This document shows positions 23,605-34,909 of a stretch of 60,000 nucleotides of DNA, piece by piece. A program made the translations under genes and the position numbers. The notes below the pieces were generated by a model, which saw only the letters and a list, made by a program, of their open reading frames with translations, ran no database searches and had not been told where the DNA came from. The DNA comes from Adiantum capillus-veneris (Eukaryota > Streptophyta > Polypodiopsida > Polypodiales > Pteridaceae). How positions within the stretch are numbered: position 1 is the first letter of the stretch; each line of letters opens with the position of its first letter. The stretch covers positions 111,978,549-112,038,548 of the forward strand of contig CM043953.1 of NCBI GenBank assembly GCA_014529385.2, given 5' to 3'.

Positions 23605-24002
23605 AGAGAGAGGAAAAGAGAGAGAAGAAATAAGAGGGAGATAATCAATGTGTGAGAGAAAGGAAAGAATGTCTGACTAATTAATGTATGAGAGAGGGAT
23701 ATAAACAGAGAGAGAGAGAAGTATGATTATAGTAGGTCTGAGTTTTAATTAAGTGAATAAATGGAAAATTTAGTTCAAAAAAAGTTAAATAATGACCTTG
23801 AAGTGATGTCTTAGTGAATGTTTAAAAAAATAAACCTGTTAAAAAAACTGAATGAGTTTCAAAAAAGGGAGAAAAGGGTAGAGAGAGAAAATAAAGAGAG
23901 GGATAGAGAGAGAAAGAGAGAGGGAAGAAAGAGAAAGATAGGGAAAAAAGGTAGAGAGAGAAAGATAGGGAAGAAAGAGAGTGAGGTACAGATACACACA
24001 CA

Positions 24003-24068
<66 letters not shown>

Positions 24069-24131
24069 TAAGAGAGAGAGCTAGTGAAAGAGAGAGAGAG
24101 GAAAAGAGGGAAGAGGGAGAGAGGGATGCAA

Positions 24132-24187
<56 letters not shown>
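23605..24187. repeat. Purine-rich tract with (GA)n and (CA)n microsatellites
   Basis: Nearly 600 bases are dominated by GA/GAAA on the + strand. There are pure GA runs at about 24020-24064 and 24134-24187 and a CA run at about 23996-24020. The strand asymmetry is extreme. The overlapping RERER and THTH open frames are artefacts. Confidence 0.95.
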
Positions 24188-24189
<2 letters not shown>

Positions 24190-26038
24190 GCTAGATTTTA
24201 TTATCATCCTTGGAGGTCAAATTTGACCTATGGGACCAAAGTTACATGTAATGTAGTATGTGTATGGCTGGTGAGTGACTCTCAACGCTCCAAAATTGTG
24301 GTGATGAGAGTCACAATGGTGATCCCACAATGTGGCTGGGAGAGGAAAGTGTGTAGGTCTATGTCATGGCTGAAAATGTGAGAGAAGCAACTTTGGATGT
24401 GATCAAAGACTGAGGAGTCTAGTAGTGTGTGGTACTCACACTCTCAAACTTGCAGTTAGCATAATGTGCACAATCGATTTGACTCTTCTCCATTGCCCCA
24501 ATGCCTTGTCTCGCATCGAAGGAAATGGGAGCTAAGCTGAATGGCTCCGATAGTGCATATCGCTGACAAGGGGATAGACTCAAGCATGTAAGTGTGAGTA
24601 TGTTTTTCTCTTTCAGAAGAACTTTTTGTAGTTGGGGCCAAAATGGGTGGTGTAATGTATGAAGCGTGACCCACCGGATTTCTCCCAAGCCATAATACAT
24701 TGGCGCTGTAAAAAAGCCTCATTCACTTGGGAGTTTATTGAAGCATCATGTAGCAAGTGAAATGCATCCTATCTCCCAAACCACTTATTTATGTCTTGCA
24801 TCCATCTCGTACTCAAGATCTTGCTTTTATGCGTCTTTTGAACTTTTTGCTTTCTTCCCATGCAATTGTAGGAATTCAATGTGAGGGGTTTTGACGCATC
24901 TTACAAGTGAGCTTCCTCCAACTCCCTTGAAAGAGTGCCTCCAACTTCCTAGTCAAAAAGTAGAAAACAACTCAAAGGCTACAAAGCATTAAATTTAATG
25001 TACGAAGTCAAACTGACTCCAAATGGGCCAAAATTGGATGGGTAGCTTCAGGACTATGTAGCAGACAAGTCCATAGCTTCAAAAGTGACTAACCAACTCC
25101 ACAGGTCATGTAGACACAAAAGCTGGTGATTTCAGCGTTGACAAAGCACGAAGTGATGCGACATGACAAAACTATACCAACGTCAATTTAGGACTTGTTT
25201 TAGGTGTATTGAATATGTTTAGGTCAAAAAATTGTCAAGTTTAGCAAAAGGTTGACTCCTATAAATAATCACAAATATTTACTTTTATACTTTTTTGGCT
25301 TGAAAATGGTACCTTCACCTCACCTATCACTTGTACACATCTATTACATGCCACATTTCAAGTATGAGCCAAAATGATCAAGGAAAACTTGGAAAATTAT
25401 CAAAAAATACAGAGAAGTCTTTCCAAACCAATTTTTGAGTTATCTGTCACATTTTTTGATCCAAATCACACCATATCTCATACACAGGGTCTACATCATG
25501 CCTAGAACCAAGTTGCACCAAAAAAAGTTCATTTTGATGAAAAAGTTAATAATCGTTATAATTTACTTTCTTGCCAAAATGGGGGAAAATTGCAACTTTC
25601 ACCTTATGGGACCAAAGCACATGATGTCCCAAGCCCACTAACCAAGTTTGAGTGAATTTTGATCTCAATCCATTTATATGAACCGTCTCAAAGACTAAAA
25701 GCCTAAATCACGCACCATTTCCACCCTGTGCATTCAAATGAGCCCACACTTCACTCAGAACACCTAAATACCATATGTTTCAAGCCTATGATATCAAAAA
25801 TGCAAAAAGTTGGGAAAAATCCTCAGCTTTAAATAATTGCGATTATTTGCTTTTGTTGAAAAAATTTGCTTGAACTTACTGATTTTGATCTTTACATGTT
25901 TTTATGCATCTATACATGTTTCAAAATTGATTTAAAGAAAATTGGACTCAATTTGTCAGCAATTCAGACTCAGGGAAATTTTAGAGAGAAATTTACAAAA
26001 TTTTCTAACTTTGGCACTGTATTCACTTAACAGGAGCA
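24188..26038. other. Presumed LTR end and leader of gag-like element X
   Basis: No gene was recognised. At 24692-24699 the sequence ends ATAATACA and is followed at 24700 by TTGGCGCTGT, which resembles an LTR end plus the start of a primer binding site of the TTGGCGC type. If so, 24700-26038 is a leader of about 1.3 kb before the X gag-like frame, a length typical of Tat or Athila-like elements. The matching second LTR is not in the window, so this remains tentative. Confidence 0.25.
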
Positions 26039-28070
26039 ATGCAAGCTGCTGAGAAGGCCAAGAAAAGGGTGTCCCAAAAAGAGAAGCTACAAGAGCTGTC
26101 ACCCTACCAACTAAACCCAAGTTCAGTAAAGATGACCGAGGAAAAATACTTGTCAAGAGAACAGCTTGAGGAAAACAATACAACAGTTTTCACTGACAAG
26201 TTTAAGAGTGAAGAAGGACACCAAGTAGAGCTGCACTACTACCAAAAGAGATATATGATAGAGCTACAAAGCCAGACACACTGGAAGCTAATAGATGACT
26301 GGGCCTTAGGGAATTCTATGACGAGGAACCATGCGGAGTAGATTTCCAAAAAGCCTATGAGCTGCTGTCTACAATTAAAGAGGATGGATTAGCCCAAGTT
26401 ACTAACCAACAAGGGCAGAAAGTTGAAGTGGTAATCACAAAGGAAATTGTGGCCGAGGCATTGAGGTTTCCAACTGAAGGAATGACAATGTGGGCTCGAG
26501 ATAGAAAAATAGCAGGCACCTTCACCAAGGAGACTGCTGCTGCAACTTTTTCGAACCGCGTCCAAAGGCAAGTGGAAGAACCAACACGTCTCTACCATTA
26601 GCACTTCTATTTTTTGGCAAAGAAACTGCCACAGTACACCACACTAAATCATGTAGTTGCAAGTACTTTCACCTAGGTGTTGAAGTTGACAACCAGGCAA
26701 TATATTGATCATGCATAGTATGTGCTGACAACACTGAAGGGCACCAAGAAAGAAGGTAAAATCACCTATCTGGGCACGCTTGAAGTAATTAAAAGAATAA
26801 AATACCATGCTATTGGCATGGTTGACAATTTGCCGCCAGCCCCCCTAGATTAGAACACATGGATTGTGTCTGGACAGCCTTCTCCACGAACTATGCGTTC
26901 ATCAAAGAGAGTTTACAAGTCAGATGAATAATTGGTAGAAAACTATCATGAAGCTCGTAGTAGTGAAAGCTCGAACAATGAGGAGAGAAGGGCCATAATA
27001 GAAGAGATGAAGAAAGAAAGTTGTAGCTTCACACTAACAGGAACCTTAGCAAAAGAAGGTGAGGTTTGAGAGAGAAAAACAAACTTACGAAAGAAGCCGC
27101 CAAGATACAGGTGAGGACCTGGGAAGGTGGGCTCCAAAAGAGATCAGGGGACCGAGAACTAAGAACCCTGCAAGGAAAGAAGTATAGGACCCCACAGAAT
27201 TTCTTGAACGCATGTATGTAGAAGCAAAAGCTCTGAAATTAAAAGAAGCTCAAGAAGCTGAGAGGAAAGCAAGAGAAGATGCATCCGAGCAACAAAGACA
27301 AGTGGAGGCCACGGAGCAAAGAGAGACACATCACGACCAAGGGGAAATGTCTCCAAAGTCTACCTCACCTGCTACGGAGCAAGAAGACCACCCAATGCAA
27401 AGCCCTCGCCCTTCACCCACAGCTAAACCTAATGAGGGCAAGCAAGCCAAATAAAAAGAGACTGAACACTAGGAAGAGGCATCAATGAATTTTGAGCAAT
27501 CTAAAGCAACAGGAACAGAGACAGATTCTTCTACAACCAGCCAACAAGAAACGGCGGACGCATCCACAACGCCTCAAGAAGCAAAACCAACCAAGGTACT
27601 TGCAACACCTCAAGGAGGAGTACAACCCCCACCGCAACCACAAGCAATCACCATATAACCACCCAAGGAGCCACAAACCAAAACTGTTGTAACATCGAGG
27701 CAGCCTACAAATTTTGAAGAGTGGGAGACAAATGACGAAGTCATCCTGCAAGTAAATGCATATGCCAAGTAGATGTAGGTGTGATGACAGAAGAAATGTG
27801 AATAAAAGCACTTAGCCGTAGTGCTAAGGCTAAAGAGCTGGAAATGGTCATCAATACTCTACAAGGAGAGTTAGATGACATGATGAATATCATCTTAGAT
27901 CTACAAAGACAAGTCCAAGAGCTAAAAGCTGAAGCTGAACAACACCAGCTAGCCAAAGAGAAGCAACAAAAAGAAATGGAGGAGCTAGTAGAACTTCTAA
28001 CAAAGTTATCAGATGCATGCAAGACTAAAGATCAACAACTGATAGAGATGACAAATGAACTCCTAACCAC
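26039..28070 (+). pseudogene. Element X gag-like protein gene, decayed, with coiled coils
   Basis: A long, protein-like reading path runs from the ATG at 26039 to the antisense C LTR at 28071. It begins MQAAEKAKKRVSQKEKL and continues after a frame change near 26340 as DFQKAYELLSTIKEDG and VVITKEIVAEALRFPTEG. Later come a charged segment (about 27205-27300), a Pro/Gln/Thr-rich segment (27350-27700) and a long Glu/Gln/Lys coiled coil (27844-28040: LDDMMNIILDLQRQVQELKA). At least five stops between 26590 and 26935 are TAG or TAA where glutamine would fit, the pattern expected from C-to-T change. No protease or RT follows. It resembles gag-like genes of non-autonomous plant retroelements, but I cannot name the family. 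The 27111-28070 part is repeated at 52836-53794. Confidence 0.5.
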
Positions 28071-28714
28071 TGACGCGGTATGGGGTGGGCAACAAGTGAG
28101 GCGACCTCTAAAGAACCCTCAAGGCTCCCGTGTTGCTCAATTGGGGCTGGGGCAACCACAAGCACAACACAAGAAAAAACTGACAGCGAAACCCAAACCA
28201 AATAGGGGCACTGGCTAGTTATGGTATGCAAACTAGGATGCAAGAAAGATTTTGTCACAGCCAAGAAGATGTGCCACAAAACACACACAAACAACCTCAC
28301 ACCAAGACACACACAAAATGGACTAGGGAGAGCTAGAGCAAAGGGAAGAGAGAGAGGAATGGATCTTGCCTAATACCTTATTTGTGACTTGAAAATGGAG
28401 ATGGTTCATTATGAAGCTATCGTAGAGCTTGTACAAAACTACTCAATGCTTAATGAATGCTAAACATTGCCAACACAGACACACTGTCTTAGGGTGTGGG
28501 AGACCTCTCACCACAATACCCTCTTACAACGGACACAAAATTGGCAATGAAAACACACTAAAACAAGATCAAATGATAAAAACTTAAAATACACGTCACC
28601 TTGAATTCATCGAACCGTATTGCACAAGTGGAAGGACAAAGATTTGAACGTCGATTCACGCCTTTGATACACCAAACCTCAATTTATTGATGATGGAGGA
28701 ACATGTACAATAGT
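28071..28714 (-). repeat. Antisense fragment of a family C (Tat-type) LTR, first copy
   Basis: This is the reverse complement of the 3' part of the element B LTR (about 32925-33577), diverged by many percent. It starts TGACGCGG (the LTR CA end read in reverse) and is cut at 28714 by element A. The target ATAGT is at 28710-28714. The 124-codon frame that runs into it from X is not a separate gene. The other half of this LTR is not adjacent here but is found at 55360-57276 beside the second copy. Confidence 0.85.
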
Positions 28715-29666
28715 TGTTGACCGCTTGGTCAACAACACAACATAACTCAAGTTTCGTACCAAAGTCTTATCTTTTTCGAGTTATGAAATGCTGCGGATTA
28801 TGGCTATAAACGTCATTTGTAATGAGTAGTTATTCTAAGTTTCAGAAGTTGGGGTGCAATGGCACTTCCAGATTGTAAATACAAAGCCATTTGACCCTTT
28901 CAACCTCATTTCTGGTTAAACCTAAGGTAGCCTTAGTATATAAGGTACCTAGGTCATTTTGTAAAGAAGACTTCAATCATAATCAAAACTTTAGCGCTGT
29001 CGTCTACTGTGTGTGAGAGAGAAAGAGATTGAGCGTGAGCTTTATCCTCTTGCTACACTCGGCTCGCTCAACACATTGGAGATCTGAATGCACCATTGTT
29101 GTAGGTTCGAGGAGAGCTATGCAACAACGCCAAGCATTCCACGCGAGACGAAGCGCACACGTCGACGCATCTACGAGCTATTTTTGGTTGTAAGTGTATC
29201 AACCGTTGTCTGTTTTCTGCATGCTAGTAGTCTATAGAATCGTGGCGACATAAGCTACGCATAGGTACTCATAAATTTTAGTTTCGAGCACTTTCAAAAT
29301 TCTGCTCTGTCATCCTACACGTTTTGTGCAGATGGGTTTAGAGTGAGGGTTTTGAGTGTAGAAGCTTAGGGACAGGTGTATCCTAGTGAGGGAATGGTGT
29401 TCCTTAAGTTTCATACGAATCTGGCATGATTAGGTGAGTTACCTTCCGTATGTGTGTATGTGGCTAGGTGGTGTAGTTGAGAGCAGTGAGGTTCTTGATT
29501 GTGGTTTAGTTGACCTTCCAAAGTGTTGTATGTGTAGGATGGTCTGAGCCTGACAAGCTAAAGAGATTTCCTCCGTGTGCCTATCGTATCATCTGTGTCC
29601 TCGATTGACATTATGTTGATCTAGGTAGTGTTTGTATGCACTTCATGGGTGTGTGAGTCGCCAACA
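28715..29666 (+). repeat. 5' LTR of element A
   Basis: It starts TGTTGACC and ends GCCAACA directly before the primer site. Related copies are at 52396-52838 (truncated) and 54402-55359 (solo). The first 20 bases form a palindrome of two inverted TTGACC boxes, and a TATA box is at 28937. Confidence 0.92.
28937..28945 (+). promoter_or_regulatory. TATA box of LTR A
   Basis: TATATAAGG lies about 220 bases into the LTR and is also present in the solo LTR at 54623. It is deleted from the 3' LTR copy near 52595, where the sequence from AACCTAAGG through the TATA box is missing. Confidence 0.65.
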
Positions 29667-29685
29667 TTGGTGCCGTTGTCGGGGA
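29667..29685 (+). other. Primer binding site of element A
   Basis: TTGGTGCCGTTGTCGGGGA directly follows the LTR CA end. It differs at two positions from the TGGCGCCGTTGCCGGGGA site common in plant Athila/Tat-like elements. Confidence 0.85.
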
Positions 29686-30210
29686 CACAAGGACCTAAAT
29701 AGGTTTCCTACTAACACTCGTGTGATGGTTGCTTGATTTAGTTTCGGCTAAAGAAAGAGTTTTTCTTAAGTGGATCCGGAAGAGGATATTCCGCGATCAA
29801 GCGGATAGCCAGAAAGCGTGTGTCTTGCCGAGGGTCTGCGACTAGATGGGTTTAGTTAGGATCTGTGGATTAGAGTAGTTGTTGGTGGTCGAGTGATTTG
29901 TGAGGTGATAAAAGCGTTTACTAGTCCGTGTGTGGCAGTGAAGCGTTTTTCTACTTATAGATGCAAAACCCCATATGATTTGTACGAGTAGCTTTAGGTA
30001 AGTGATCCGATTCTGATCTAGAGCTATTCAACACTGAATTATTTGCTAAAGTACTTGATTGCATTTGAAATCACGGAAAAGTGTGCTTTTGAGGGTAAAA
30101 ATGCATTAAACAAGCTTTTGTGGATATGTTTGTATGACTGACTGATGTTGTGCATATAAAAGAGCATTTGCAAGGGTTTTGTGAAGAAAACCTGCAATTC
30201 TGTAAACATA

Positions 30211-30232
30211 GACATCCTACGCGTAGGATGTC
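30211..30232. repeat. 22-bp perfect palindrome, copy 1
   Basis: A perfect self-complementary 22-mer with core CATCCTACGCGTAGGATG flanked by GA and TC. Confidence 0.95.
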
Positions 30233-30500
30233 TCAAGGGGGTTCTGGAGACCAAATTTGAAAATTTTGACTACACCAGTGTGTTCAGAGGGTAGGTGTAA
30301 CCCTAGTAACATATTGACTTGAGTGTTTTTCCCTATTTTTGTTGACCAAAAGCCAAAAGACGAAGTCAGAAAACGTAAAATTTCAGAAAAGGCTTAAATT
30401 GAGTGATTTTTGCATGTTTTTGAAATTGTGAAGCATACTTGCACTTGCTGAGAGCATAAGGAAGCATCATGGACACTTCAGTCTGAAAAAATAAGCAGTA

Positions 30501-30522
30501 CATATCCTACGCGTAGGATGTC
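30501..30522. repeat. 22-bp palindrome, copy 2
   Basis: It carries the same ATCCTACGCGTAGGAT core as copy 1. The outer left bases are CAT instead of GAC. Confidence 0.9.
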
Positions 30523-30898
30523 TACAGGGTGATCTGGGCATTTTTTTTTTAAATCTGAGGTTACCAGTGTGTTTAGAAGGTAGGTTTTACCCTATTTTCA
30601 CTTGGAAAGTGGAAATTTGACCAAATTTTGACAGATCAAAGCCAAAAGACGAGAATTGTTGGACATCCTACCCAAATTGTGTCCAAGGCCTAATTTTGAG
30701 ACCAAACCATAGGATGACTCCATAGGCATATTCTAAATGATGTTTTGAGTGCATGTGAGATTTTTCAGGTCATTTGGGTGAGAAAATTGGGTTCAAAGCG
30801 GACTTTAGCACTTTTGATTGAAAAAGGCAAGAACAACTAAAAATTGGGACTTTTGACATCCAAACCAAAATCTAAGAATACCACTAGGTTACTGACGT

Positions 30899-32524
30899 TG
30901 ATAGCCGTTTTTCGGCTCTCCATAATTGCCATACTAGATTACTCCACCCTACCAAATTCGCCCAAACGCTATGGCTATCCCTACCATTTCACTGTACATA
31001 GGCGTGTGTGAGTTAGGGGGCTTTTCCCATATCTTCTTAAAAACCCTCAGCTAGCTAGTCACTGGGCTAGTTGAGCCAAAAAAATAAAAAATAAAATAAA
31101 AAAATCAAAGCATATTATGGCCTCTTTGTGTGTAAATATTTCATTGTATATATGGCCTAAATATAGGGATTTTTTATAATTATTTTGGTATTTTATTTAA
31201 ATATTCTACTTAGGTGTGTGCTTTATTAAACCTATGTACACCTTCTTTCATTCTCTTACACCATAATTATATTTTTTTCCAATATTGTACATACTCTAAC
31301 CTCATATTTTTCCTTTATACAAATCACTCCCACATTTTCACCCTCACCCTCGTGAAAACAAAAAATTGATTTCTACTCATTGGTTACTTTTATTATATTA
31401 TTTACTTGCATACCTTTTCCTCTTTCACCCAAAATAATTCAAGGAGGGACCATATCATATGATTCCAATATCTTTCCATATCCATAACTCCTCCATATTT
31501 TTATTATTATTTTTACTCATTATTCTAACACCATGTGCTCATTGAGCTAAAGTCCATGAATAGTTCATACACTAGTCCCACCATGTATATATTTCTTTAT
31601 TCACCAATAATCCTCCTCCATGCATGGGTCAAGGGCAACTTGGATGCTTTGTATTATAATATGACAAAGGAGGGGCTCACTCTTGGATGCATTGTACAAA
31701 TTCAACAAAGGAGGGGGCCACTAAAAGACTTTTGCAGGCATAAAAAACAGGCTTTTTGGTGAGAATTTTGGCACCTATCTCCACTCCGAATTTGGAGCGG
31801 TGGTAAAAAGAGAAACTGTAGCCCACACTCTGAATAATCACCTCAAACTTTTCATGATTTTTAGAGCTACCAGCGGTGAGCTATGATTTTTTGAGTGGAC
31901 CCCAGTCTGCCCACTTTTCTCACAAGTAGCCTATAGTCTTCTCTCACCTCTTTCCACACTTCTACACACACACACACACACACATTCCTATCAATCCCTC
32001 ACTCAAACCTGCACCTTCAATGGTTTCTCTCACCTTCTTCACCATTAACCTCCCCTCTTACTTCCATAGCTCTCATATGAGCTCTCCATGTACTTACACC
32101 CTCTCCATGTCTCTCTCTATTGCTTCTATGTTACAATTTCATTTACCTCTCCTAAAAATATCTAAAATTCAGCATCTTAACCATGATAACTTCTGCAAAT
32201 TGAGGATTTTTCATCAACAAATCCTCTTTTCATCGTGGTGGTCAATCGTGGTGGCGGCGTAAAGAAGCGAAGAAGAAGAAGAAGACCAGCGGTCATTTTT
32301 TCCACAATCTACACAAGGGTGAGTTCAAGCTTCTTCAAAGCTTCACCATCTCAATGATTCTCTTTTAATTCACCCCTCTTCCTTCATCAAATCCACCCCA
32401 TTCTACCCATTGTAAATATATCATTAACTTTCTAGTGATTACTAACACTAACCACTAACATACTAACACAAAATAGCATTGACCTAACCATAAAAGACAC
32501 CTCACCTCAAGACATGTACAAAGT

Positions 32525-32561
<37 letters not shown>

Positions 32562-33577
32562 TGCTTACTTTCACCTTATCTACCATCAATAATGCTCTCT
32601 TTTGAGCCCACACCCATGACTCAAGCAGACAAAGAAGGCCCGCAATGTTTTGATATTCAAAAAAATCATAATCCTGATTTGTTAGCTTGTAAATTAGGAT
32701 TTCTAATAATCTTAATGAGGGGTCTCCAACCTATAAATAGGCCCCTCTCCTTCTTGTAAAACAACCTCCAACATCTCACATAGCCCCCAACACTCTATGC
32801 GTGAGGAGAGACTTAGGTGTAGCAACCAATTGTGAGCTTCACTCTTGGTGTGAGAGAAGCCTTCAAGCTACACATTGCAAGTGAGAGAGCGTGAGTTCCA
32901 CAAATCTCAAAACCACTATTGTACATGCTCCTTCATCATCAATAAATTGAGGTTTGGTGCATCAAAGGCGTGATTCGACGTTCAAATCTTCGTCCTTCCA
33001 TTTGTGCAATACGGTTTGGTGAATTCAAGGTGACTTGTGTATTTTGAGTTTTTATCGGTTGATCTTGATTTTAGAAAGTGTTTTAGTGTGTTTTTCATTG
33101 CCAGTTTTGTGTCCATTGTAAGAGGGTATTGTGGTGAGAGGTCTCCCACACCCTAAGACAGTGTGTGTGTGTTTTGGCAATGAGTAGCAATCACTAAGCA
33201 TTGAGTGAGTTTTGTACAAGTTCTACGATAGCATCATAACGAACCATCTCCATTTGCAAGTCACAAATAAGGTATCACGCAAGATCCTTTCCTCTCTCTC
33301 TTCCCTTTGCTCTAGCTCTCTCTGGTCCATTTCATGTGTGTCTCGGTGTGAGGTTGCTTGTGTGTGTTGTGTGGTGCATCTTCTTGGTTGTGCCAAAATC
33401 TCTTTTGCGTCCTAGTTCGCATACCATAACTAGGTGGTGCCCCTATCTTGTTTGGGTTTGGCTGTGGGTTTGTTGTTGTGTTGTGCTTGTGGTTGCCCCA
33501 GCCCCAATTGAGCAGCACGGGAGCCTTGCGGGGTGTTTAGAGGTCGCCTCTCTTGTTGCCCGCCCCGGACCGCCTCA
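30899..33577 (+). repeat. 5' LTR of element B
   Basis: TGATAGCC...CGCCTCA, 2,679 bp. The promoter TATA box is at 32731. It includes a CA run (about 31965-31983) and a CT run (about 32526-32558). Open frames of 75-86 codons inside it recur in the 3' LTR and are not separate genes. Confidence 0.95.
32731..32740 (+). promoter_or_regulatory. TATA box of LTR B
   Basis: CTATAAATAG sits in CCAACCTATAAATAGGCCCC and is repeated at 41323-41332 in the 3' LTR. The antisense C LTR has the same motif at 55543-55552 and LTR D has CTATAAAAGG at 43599. Conservation across families supports a core promoter. U3 would then be about 1.83 kb. Confidence 0.75.
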
Positions 33578-33581
33578 ATTT

Positions 33582-33599
33582 TGGTGCCCCCACTGAGGA
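33582..33599 (+). other. Primer binding site of element B
   Basis: TGGTGCCCCCACTGAGGA begins four bases after the LTR end. The TGG start is typical, because tRNA 3' ends read CCA. I cannot assign the tRNA with certainty. Confidence 0.7.
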
Positions 33600-33655
33600 A
33601 AGACTTGTGTATCTTTTTGTGTAGGTTCAACCTTTAGCATAGTCAAGTAGGTTGC

Positions 33656-33868
33656 ATGAATCATGAGAATTTGTATGATCCTTTCATTACCATTGCAAGG
33701 CAAAAGGTACACATAATTGTTAGTACTAAGTTGCAATTTCAGTGAGTAATTCGTAGGGTTTTAGGTCCTCTTAGGTTGGCCGAGATAAACGCTTCAGTAA
33801 ACCCTTTTATTTTGCCTCTGATTAGGTACGACCTTAGTTTGGACGTCTATATTTTTGTTTTGTTTTGA
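33656..33868 (+). pseudogene. Small leader ORF 1 of element B (sORF, NLY type), one internal stop
   Basis: It is 70 codons from ATG (MNHENLYDPFITIARQ) to TGA, with an internal TGA at codon 30. The second half reads NPFILPLIRYDLSLDVYIF. The frame at 44392-44592 in element D matches it along its whole length: MNQEDLYTQ start, VSTKLQFQ middle, NPFILPMIRYD and SLDVFIFVLF end. It is in the same frame as gag and sORF 2. The conserved hydrophobic C-terminus suggests a real peptide, but I know no such family. It could instead be a translational control leader peptide. Confidence 0.55.
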
Positions 33869-33889
33869 GTATTAGGTCATGCATAGACC

Positions 33890-34108
33890 ATGGATAATGG
33901 CCCAGGAATAGAGGTTTTCCCCTTCCATTTCACTCCACACATTAGAATAAACATTGCAATTAGTAGAAAAATCCATTTTCAACAACGTATGGTATTCATG
34001 TTTGGTGCCCAAAGAGTAGGAGAAATTCTCGCATCACCAAACCCTGTCATTCTACCTCTTATTGATTATCATAGGTCATTTGATGTGAATATTTTTATTT
34101 TGTTGTAG
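33890..34108 (+). CDS. Small leader ORF 2 of element B (sORF, HFQQ type)
   Basis: It is a 72-codon intact frame starting MDNGPGIEVFPFHF and containing INIAISRKIHFQQRMVF, NPVILPLIDY and SFDVNIFILL. Its pattern parallels sORF 1 (xFQxxxxxLFGxxR, then NPxILPxIxYxxSxDVxIFxL), so the two are ancient duplicates. A homologue starts at 44178 in element D. It lies 22 bases after sORF 1 and in frame with gag, from which a TAG at 34106 separates it. The function is unknown. A leader peptide, a small structural protein or an N-terminal gag extension are all possible. Confidence 0.55.
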   Translation: MDNGPGIEVFPFHFTPHIRINIAISRKIHFQQRMVFMFGAQRVGEILASPNPVILPLIDYHRSFDVNIFILL

Positions 34109-34192
34109 AATAGATTGCAATTTAGAAAATATTATTGTGTAAATCTTTTAAAGAAAGAAAAAACAAAAACGCGTCACTTTGAAATCAATTCA

Positions 34193-34909
34193 ATGGAGAG
34201 CCAACGCCAAATGTCTGGATATCCTCTTTTCTTTGGAGATCCTGGAGAGGATGCAGAATTATTTCTAGGGAATTTCAAGATGTCTTGCCGTATCAAGAGG
34301 ATAGTAACTGATCAAGAACGGGTAGAAATGTTTGAGGTGGTCCTTAGGAAAGATGCTAGCACTTGGTTTGACTCTTTGCCTGAGGAATTTAAAGGGAATT
34401 ACATGGAAGTTTTGAATCGTTTCAAGAAATACTTCTTTGATCCCCAAAACACTCAGAAATTATGGCAAGACATTGTTTCTCATAAGCAAAAAGACTTAGA
34501 TGACTACTACTTGTACAAGCAAGAGTTCCTACGTCTTTGGGCTCTATGGATACGAAATGTTGCTAACCCTGGTGATGGTGCAGAATTTCTAAAGAAGAAG
34601 AGGTTCATAGCCGGACTCTTTCCTGACCTTAAGGTAAAAGTTGAGGTGGGTGCACCTGCTACCTTTGATGCAGCTGAAACTATGGCTGCTGAGAAATATA
34701 GGAAACTCAAGTGCTTAAGGGGGGAGGTTCCAATAGAAGGTCTTAGACCCAAAGGTAAGTCACAAACATCAACATCTAAGGAGCTTCCTGAGGTAACGGT
34801 TGAAGTGATTGAGAAGTTAAATGAGTCCTTAAGCAGCCTGTCAATTCACCTTGCACAAGCCGTAGGTCCAAAGGGACAAGCAAAGAAGTCTGAAGAGCGA
34901 GACCCATGA
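34193..34909 (+). pseudogene. gag: Element B gag capsid
   Basis: Retrotransposon gag that builds the particle. The frame is open from 34115. I chose the ATG at 34193 (MESQRQMSGYPLFFGDPGED) because the following text matches the start of capsid homology. Conserved capsid text follows: ASTWFDSLPEEFKGNYME, LNRFKKYFF and LRLWALWIRNVANPGDGAEF. The gene ends at a TGA at 34907 but the frame continues without shift into the zinc knuckle. The stop follows ERDP and could be CGA to TGA, so gag and pol were probably one polyprotein. Confidence 0.88.

Larger units (their letters stand above)
29686..30898 (+). other. Leader of element A, left part, with palindrome copies
   Basis: This is untranslated sequence between the primer site and the element B insertion. 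It contains two palindromes built on CATCCTACGCGTAGGATG (30211-30232, and 30501-30522 with one change) plus half-sites near 30662 and 30708. It continues after element B at 42170. Nothing else is recognised. Confidence 0.7.

Noticed and set aside
24419-24722. Two overlapping minus-strand frames of 88-93 codons
   Set aside because: No domain or start context; they overlap the presumed LTR end of element X.
27482-27811. Minus-strand 109-codon Leu/Cys-rich frame, repeated at 53207-53746
   Set aside because: It is antisense to the Gln/Pro-rich and coiled-coil part of X; the hydrophobic composition comes from the reverse complement of Gln/Lys/Glu codons.
28715-29685. Reading 28715-29666 as the 3' LTR of element X
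   Set aside because: A primer binding site follows it directly and it lies inside the antisense C LTR with target ATAGT, so it is the 5' LTR of element A.
31535-32262. Open frames of 75 and 80 codons inside LTR B, repeated at 40116-40844
   Set aside because: They recur only because the two LTRs are copies, lie upstream of the LTR TATA box and have no recognisable domain.
33312-33630. Minus- and plus-strand frames at the end of LTR B that resemble frames at 28025-28312 and 53764-54036
   Set aside because: The similarity reflects the antisense C LTR fragment, not a conserved protein.
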